DNA of 64,000 bases, taken from contig JAHRHY010000001.1 in the NCBI GenBank assembly GCA_019671135.1, positions 3,658,001 to 3,722,000 on the forward strand, written 5' to 3'. A program made the position numbers and the translations under genes. The stretch comes from Linnemannia hyalina (taxonomy: Eukaryota; Mortierellomycota; Mortierellomycetes; Mortierellales; Mortierellaceae). Numbering within the stretch: the first letter of the stretch is position 1; each line of letters starts with the position of its first letter. Shown piece after piece: positions 57,873 to 64,000 of the stretch. Under the pieces are notes generated by a model. It did not search any database. It saw only the letters and a program-made list of their open reading frames with translations, and had not been told where the DNA came from.

Positions 57873-60560
57873 ATGACAGTTCAAAGGACTCCCCCTCACC
57901 TCCAGGCTATCCGCAAGGTATTCGAAAACGAAACTACAGTCAGTGCGCCATCCGTGTCCGATATATTTCACGTTGCCTGTCATCCAGACGTATCATCTGG
58001 CAAATATATCATCTTGTTTGACGATATCCTCGGCGCCTTCAAATATGTTGTCCATGTTCGCTCCGGTACCATGATCCTCGAGGGACCTGACTTTAAAAAG
58101 TGAGTTTTGTTTGTTACATGTTTTAATTGACAGTATTTTTTTCAATTTTACTCTTGAGCTGGCAATCCACTAACACCGCGCCTTTCTCTCTTATAAATAG
58201 CCTTGACCCACTCCGACTTGCTGCAGCTCCAGACGCTAGATGTTGTTGTTAGTGATCAATTGGTCCGCGCTGTTGTCGCATCCGCATCGCAGCAGGAATT
58301 GTCAAGCAACACGTGTCGCGTCGTTCCCTATGATCAGTCGACTCTTGGGATGATCGGTCGACCCATGGCACGATCGGTTGGTCCTTTGGCGCAGTTGGCT
58401 AAGCCCAAGAAAATTAATAGCATTGCTCTCAAAACACATATATATCCCATAGCACCCCAAATAGTTTGATCTTTACCTAGTAACTTGAATAATACTTTGT
58501 CCACACCTTGAAAACTCCCTATTCCCTCTGTTCTCTTCCCCCACCTCTCTCCCTGATCCTGCCTAAGAAAAGGTCAACCCTGCCTTGTTCTAGTCTAGAT
58601 TCTCGACAGCACGCCTTTCGGCCTATCATTTGAATCTCTGCAGAAGGCGTCGCCAACGCCACCTCAGGAAAGCAAGGACGCAACCTCTGTCCTTTCTTCC
58701 AATACCGTCTCCACTGTCACAATCGCCACCAGAAGGAACCCAGTTGGTGGTCACGTAGAAGCGGCAATGGAAAATTACACACACATCGACGGCCCCGCCT
58801 TTAAAAACGCTCGAGGACCTCAGGCACTGCCAGACGATGACCCAACAGCAACAACAGACGTCCGAACGCCAACACACTCCGAAAGCGACAACAAGCAACA
58901 GTCTCGAGTACCTCAGGATTCAAGCACTGTCGTCTCCAAGGCCTTTACTCAAACGATTGTGGACGCAACGCTCGGTGACAGCAACGCTCAGATCGCTCTT
59001 GGAGACATGTTCAGGGACGGCAAGGAAGTCCATCAAGACTACCAAGCGGCGATGGACTGGTACCGCAAGGCGGCCGATCAAGGGGATGCTGTTGGTCAGC
59101 GCAGAGTGGGCCATCTCTACTCCCAAGGTCTCAGCGTCGCACGTGACTACTCAACCGCCATGGACTGGTACCTCAAAGCTGCCGACCAAGGAGACACAGA
59201 CAGCCAACGCTGCATTGGCGCGCTTTACCGTGATGGCGAGGGCGTGGAGGTGGACTATTCCAAGGCGATGGAGTGGTTTCTGAAGGCTGCCGACCAAAGA
59301 GACGCAAACGCACAGCGCTGCATTGGTGTTATTTACCATGACGGTCGTGGCGTGGATGTGGACTATTCCAAGGCGATGGCGTGGTTTTTGAAGGCTGCCG
59401 ACCAAGGAGACGCAGACAGCCAACGCTGCATTGGCGCGCTTTACCGCGATGGCGATGGCATGGACGTGGACTATTCCAAGGCGATGGAGTGGTTTCTGAA
59501 GGCTGCCGACCAAGAAGACGCAAACGCACAGTGCTGCATCGGCGAACTTTACCACGACGGCGAGGGCGTGGACGTGGACTATTCCAAGGCGATGGAGTGG
59601 TTTCTGAAGGCTGCCGACCAAGGAGATGCAGACGGCCAACGCTGCATTGGTGAACTTTACCGCGACGGCGAGGGCGTGGACTTGGATTATTCCAAGGCGA
59701 TGGAGTGGTTTCTGAAGGCTGCCGACCAAGGAAACGCAAACGCACAGTGCTGCATCGGTGTTCTTTACCGTGACGGTCGTGGCGTGGAAGTGGACTATTC
59801 CAAGGCGAAGGAGTGGTTTCTGAAGGCTGCCGGCCAAGGAGACGCAAACGCACAGTGCTGCATCGGTGTTCTTTACCGCGACGGCGAGGGCGTGGACGTG
59901 GACTATGCCAAGGCGATGGAGTGGCTTCTGAAGGCTGCCTACCAAGGAGACGCAAACGGCCAACGCTGCATTGGTGGACTTTACCGCGACGGCGAAGGCG
60001 TGGAGGTGGACTATTCCAAGGCGATGGAGTGGTTTCTGAAGGCTGCCAACCAAGGAGATGCAGACGGCCAATGCTGCATCGGTGTTATTTACCATGACGG
60101 TCGTGGCGTAGACGTGGACTATTCCAAGGCGATGGAGTGGTTTCTAAAGGCTGCCGACCAAGGAGACGCAAACGCACAGTGCTGCATCGGTGTTCTTTAC
60201 CGTGGCGGTCGTGGCGTGGACGTGGACTATTCCAAGGCGAAGGAGTGGTTTCTGAAGGCTGCCGACCAAGGAGACACAAACGGCCAACGCTTCATTGGTG
60301 AACTTTACCGTGACGGTCGTGGCGTGGAAGTGGACTATTCCAAGGCGAAGGGGTAGTTTTTGAAGGCAAACAGCCAAGGGGACTCGAGCGGTGAATATTT
60401 TATGGGCAAGCTGTACGAACTCAGTCAGGGTATTCCTAAGGACAAGGCAATAGCGATGGAGTGGTACAAAAGGCAGCTGTTGGAGGACATGCCGATGCAA
60501 AGCTCAGAATCATCGAATTGGCGCGACAAGGCGGGGGTTCTTGGTTTGAGAAGAAGCTAG
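57873..60560 (+). pseudogene. Sel1-repeat protein gene with a frameshift and a nonsense codon
   Basis: Exon 1 (57873-58099) splices in frame to 58201 (DFK-N-LDPLRL). Near 58235 the frame changes: the sequence after it (LDVVVSDQLVRAVV) continues in another frame, and the original frame stops at 58250. A later exon from about 58610 carries a Ser/Thr-rich linker and then 13 Sel1 repeats of exactly 36 codons, from 59037. The consensus is DYSKAMEWFLKAADQGD...IG-LYRDG-GV. In repeat 13 the codon TGG is TAG (60354-60356). The same frame then stays open for another 68 codons to 60560, in a diverged repeat (GKLYELSQGIPKDKAIAMEWYK). Sel1 repeats are alpha/alpha protein-interaction solenoids. That all parts belong to one gene is inference; if the frameshift is an error, the gene would end at 60356. 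The downstream 529-codon frame from 58767 could still be expressed. Confidence 0.72.
59037..60440 (+). repeat. 13 tandem 108-nt Sel1 units
   Basis: Units begin at 59037 and every 108 nt after that up to 60333. Units 2-12 are very similar at DNA level, including the phrase GGCGATGGAGTGGTTTCTGA, which points to recent expansion or gene conversion. The first unit and the last one are diverged. Confidence 0.92.
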
Positions 60561-60866
60561 GCTTGCTTAGCAGAATATTCAGTTAAACCTCACTCAATGA
60601 GAAATAAATATGATCTACAGGACCTTGCATGGTCACTCTTGATTGTCGGTCAAGGACATCTTGCACATCGGTGCTTTCTTCTCAAAACACAGGCCTATTT
60701 CTTTTTTGTTATGTTCTGTTGGTTCATTTGGCCGATAGAGCTGGGAGATGCGAGCATTTTATTCAGAGTTGCGACATGTTACAGCGCGACAGATGATTGA
60801 CAAGTGGAAAAGAAGCAAAAAAAAAGTGACACCACATATTAAATGTCGCGCCCAATGCGCAACTAC
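60561..60866. other. convergent spacer
   Basis: This lies between the Sel1-repeat locus and the convergent BTB gene. An AATAAA signal is at 60603-60608. No gene is seen. Confidence 0.5.
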
Positions 60867-62215
60867 TCAGGCCTTCTTGGCCTTCATCTGCATCAACTCA
60901 ACTAACACCTCATGACAATCCGGATGCTCCTTGTACGCCAAAAACGGATCCTGCTTCCCCTTTTCAAAAAACTCTTCCGCCCTATCAACAATATACCTCA
61001 TCGCCATCCGTTTCACATCCGCATCACAACTGAACACGAATCGGACCGCATTCTGCTCGTTCAACCCGTTCAACGCACCTGTCAAACAATGCGATCGCAG
61101 CTCGGAGACATCGTAAAAGTCCGCGGCTTCCAGAAGTTCATCCCACGCGACATCTTTCAGCTTCCAGGGGGAACCTTGGTTGAGTGGGGGCCAGCAGGTA
61201 GAAGGGTGATGTTCTCGGATCTTGCCCTCAGAGTCGCGCCAGACCAGGGAACCTCCCTCGCTGACGCTGACGACAAAGCGACTGGTGTCGACGGAGAGGT
61301 CGATCTCGTCCGTGTAGATGTAGTAGAGGAGGGCACAGAAGGTTGCCAGGGGGAACTTGTCGACCTTGATCATGATCGCGCGCGAGTCAATCGAGGGCGC
61401 AGCAGAAAGAGTATCATCGGAGATGGTCCGGGTTGATTCGACGTCTGACTCGGCCTTGATGGTGGTAGTCATCTTATCCTTGTCCTTGTCGCTGTTGGCC
61501 TTGGGCATCAGTCGCTGATGAGCATCTTCCTGCTCGATCAGCTGCGCAAAGACCTTGTATCGCGACAAGACCACGCGGTGCGCCCAGAGTCCGATATGGG
61601 AGTGTGCCTTGTCCGACGAGAAGGTGAAGCAGACATCAACCGTGTTGGGGTCTTTGAGCAGCAAGGGAAGAATCTCGCGGCTCTTAAACGGAGGCGAGGC
61701 TAGTTTCCTCGCGATTTCTTTGTGAGTCGAAAAGACAATGTCGAAACGGTACATCCCATCATCGATGACTTTGTCGATACCAATTACGCCTGTATTCAAA
61801 TACATAAAAGAAGAACTTAGTGCAATGACGAGAACCATATTCAGCAAACAGCTAGGAGAAACGACGAGCTTGAAGGGGAATTTGAGTCGCCGATATTGGT
61901 TTTATGTTACGTACAGCTGCCAGCACTGCCTTGTATCAGCGCATCGCCGTTAATGGACGTCTCGAGGATGGATGAGTTCTTGGAGTGAGGGATGATATGC
62001 ATTACAGTGTAATTGGTAATATCGGCGTGCTGCTGGCGGCTCCAAATAGCCGAGACGTTCAGAGAGGCCTTGGAGCGAGTCAGGCTCACTGTCCAGAACG
62101 AGTTGCCTACAAGAACAGCTGTCTTTGTAGTTGAAGTGCTGTTGTCGTTTAGTTGAGGCGCCTCGACCTTGAGAGTGACCTCTTGGCGTCTGGTTACAGT
62201 AGCTGTCGGAGCCAT
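60867..62215 (-). CDS. BTB/POZ-domain protein, copy 1
   Basis: Exons 62215-61915 and 61789-60867 encode 407 residues. The first about 120 residues form a beta-rich, MATH-like region (NSFWTVSLTRSKASLNVSAIW...VIGIDKVIDDGMYRFDIVF). The BTB core starts at VDVCFTFSSDKAHSHIGLWAHRVVLSRYKVF and resumes after a charged linker at FPLATFCALLYYIYTDEIDL. A helical C-terminal part follows (WDELLEAADFYDVSELRSHC). Such proteins usually dimerise and link substrates to Cul3 ubiquitin ligases. The MATH-like call is tentative. It is a tandem paralogue of the gene at 62859-64000, with the intron at the corresponding place. Confidence 0.82.
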
Positions 62216-62858
62216 GGGAGAGTGTTTTTTTTGTATGTTTGGTTGGAGAGAAGAGTGAGGAGTGCGGAGAAGAAAGTGGAAGAGACAAGAAGCAGGAAAG
62301 GTTATGAGGTGACAGAAAAAGTCATTACCGACGCATGACCGAACAGGAGGCATCCGTGCACCGCTGCTCGAGGAAGGAGATGATAGGGGTTGCTTAACCA
62401 CAAACTGAATATCAAGTCACTCTCTCGCCAAACTATTCATTTTTTTACGTACTTACCACCGGAACGATGAACCTAAGCGCTCGGCCTTTTCCCTTTTTTT
62501 TGTCGTTGCGTGCCACAATTGATTGCGCTTGTGCTCCATCTTTTTTCTTTACCATGCGATTTTCTGCTGTGTGGACGTGCCTTTCCATTTTTCTTCATAT
62601 TCAATTGCCGCCATCCTACGTGCTTTGGGTGTCTGTCGATGTCGTTGGTTTGTGTGGTCGCATTTCGTATTTGGAGGTCAGCGCAGTTAACGGAGCGAAA
62701 ACTTTCTAATGCGTGGCGCATTTTTTTTTTCGACAGGGTTGCTTGGATAGTTTTTATTGCTTTTATCACGGGGCGAAGCAAAACAAAAATAGTCGATACT
62801 TAAAGGAAAATAAAGGATATGAAATACTCATACACCCACCAACACAACTTCCACCTCA
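62216..62858. other. intergenic spacer between BTB paralogues
   Basis: Promoter side of BTB copy 1 and 3' side of copy 2. T-rich tracts occur near 62493 and 62720. No gene is seen. Confidence 0.5.
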
Positions 62859-64000
62859 TCAATCGCTCCTAGTCTTCATATGCATCAACTCAATCAACAC
62901 TTCATGGCACTCCTCACGCCCCCTATACGCTGCAAACGGATCCACCCCACTACAGCCATCCTTTCCCTTCTGGAAAATACTCCCCCAATGTTTCACAATA
63001 AACTCCATCGCCGCTTGCCGGACCTCAACCCCATTCACCGACTTGCTGAACAAGGTTCCCACAACATTCGACTGGTTCATCCCACTAATCACCTTTTTTA
63101 CACAGTTGGCTCGGAGGTCTGTGATCCCATAGTAGTCGGCGGCTTCGAGGAGCTCGTTCCAGGTCACGTCTTTCAGCTTCCAGGGCGAATTGCAGTCGGT
63201 CGGGTGCCAGCGGACAGAGTCACGCGTCTTGCCGGTTGTGGGGTCACGCCAGACCAGGGAGCCTTCGCAGGAACTGATTGCGAAGCGGTCGGTATCGATG
63301 GCCAAGTGAACCTCGTCGGTGTAGACGTAGTATAGCAGCGCGCAGAAGGTCGCCAGCGAGAACTTGTCGACCTCGATCACCAACGACCGGGTATCGCCCG
63401 CGCCAGCGATGGGCGAAGGAGTAGGACTACCATCAGCAGAAACGGTACTAGTAGACTCGGCATCCGAATCTAGCTTGGCTGCTTTATCGTTCTCGTTCTC
63501 GGCCTTGGCAGTGGACGCGACAAGGGACTGGAGCTCATCCTGTTGTTGAAGCAGCTTGGAAAATACCTTGTGACGCGCTAGGACAACGCGGTGGGCCCAG
63601 AGTCCGATGTTCGAGTAGATCTTGTCCGAAGTGAAAGTGAAGCAGACGTCGACCGAGTTGGCGTCCTTCAATAGCAGCGGGATGATGTCCATGTTCTTGG
63701 GAGGAGAGGGTGGGGTAGGCTTTCTGAAGAGACCATTGCCGGTGCAAAAGACGATTTCGAAATCGTACTTGCCGTCCCTAATCACTTTCTCGGCCTCGAA
63801 GGTACCTATAATAAAAAAAACGCAATTGTTAGAGCACAATTCTTACAAAACATAAAAGGTGCGAAATTACTACTCGACGCATTGCTCCGTTCTACCTTGA
63901 TGCGTTCCGCCATTTATAAACACAATGGCATCGCTCGAGACCTTCTCTCCGCGGTCATATTCTCCGCGAGCGAAAACAAGCATCGAGTTGTAGTAGGTGT
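62859..64000 (-). CDS. BTB/POZ-domain protein, copy 2 (5' end outside window)
   Basis: Two exons are visible: 64000-63896 (open at the window edge, frame beginning with ACC at 63998) and 63805-62859. They join in phase 1. The first gives FARGEYDRGEKVSSDAIVFI, which matches the end of the MATH-like region of the neighbour. The second holds VDVCFTFTSDKIYSNIGLWAHRVVLARHKVF, FSLATFCALLYYVYTDEVHL and WNELLEAADYYGITDLRANC. It lacks the first roughly 80 residues because the window ends. Its role is likely the same as that of its neighbour: substrate adaptor for a Cul3 ligase (inference from the family). Confidence 0.82.

Noticed and set aside
58380..58420. tRNA-like A box (TGGCGCAGTTGGCT)
   Set aside because: No matching B box or cloverleaf downstream, and the stretch reads as protein (GPLAQLAKPKK) in the Sel1 gene frame.
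59151..60095. 314-codon open frame on the minus strand over the Sel1 repeats
   Set aside because: It is the mirror of a 108-nt repeat that lacks stops in several frames; the plus frame has the Sel1 consensus and the minus one is a monotonous repeat with no known domain.

Overview
This window is nuclear DNA of a filamentous fungus. Genes carry short introns (mostly 80-150 nt, GT...AG), lie on both strands in no operon order, and encode fungal proteins such as pepsin-type secreted proteases, a Siw14-type phosphatase and a fungal-type vacuolar M28 protease. The mixture of aspartic proteases, Sel1-repeat proteins and BTB proteins suggests an early-diverging fungus, probably Mucoromycota/Mortierellaceae, but this is recalled family resemblance and not a search result. 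I recognise 23 gene loci and no tRNA, rRNA, CRISPR array or transposon.

Layout. 1-7.3 kb: tandem pair of secreted aspartic proteases, the first broken by a stop exactly at the flap tyrosine codon. 7.8-12.8 kb: RNase H2 subunit C, then (minus) an unusually long, probably membrane-anchored oligopeptidase B-like S9 peptidase. 13.1-15.9 kb (minus): VASt-domain sterol-transfer-like membrane protein without a GRAM domain. 17.1-21.5 kb: LIM-LIM-C1-RhoGAP protein. 21.9-25 kb: N-acetylglucosamine-6-phosphate deacetylase with a possible 200-residue optional insert. 25.4-29 kb: ribosomal protein uL14 (RPL23) and mitochondrial glycine C-acetyltransferase. 29.3-32.7 kb: tRNA-splicing endonuclease SEN2 and V-ATPase subunit d, divergent. 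32.9-36.5 kb (minus): argininosuccinate lyase and an NTF2-like protein. 36.5-38.4 kb: gene-free, rich in purine tracts and microsatellites. 38.4-42.2 kb: a small secreted Kex2-type precursor and a multi-membrane-span M28 metalloprotease. 42.4-53.1 kb: alternating AAA ATPase, F-box, AAA ATPase, F-box. 53.7-55.2 kb (minus): Siw14-like phosphatase. 55.2-57.9 kb: no gene seen. 57.9-60.6 kb: Sel1-repeat gene with two lesions. 60.9-64 kb (minus): two tandem BTB-domain paralogues, the second running off the window.

The genes are mostly unrelated housekeeping and lineage-specific genes; there is no biosynthetic cluster. The most interesting items are the broken protease copy, the nagA insert or alternative acceptor, the decayed repeat-rich Sel1 gene, the AAA/F-box alternation (with one AAA protein whose first ATPase domain looks dead), and the small secreted precursor. 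Exon limits were worked out by hand from splice motifs, frame continuity and conserved motifs; no alignment or RNA data were available.
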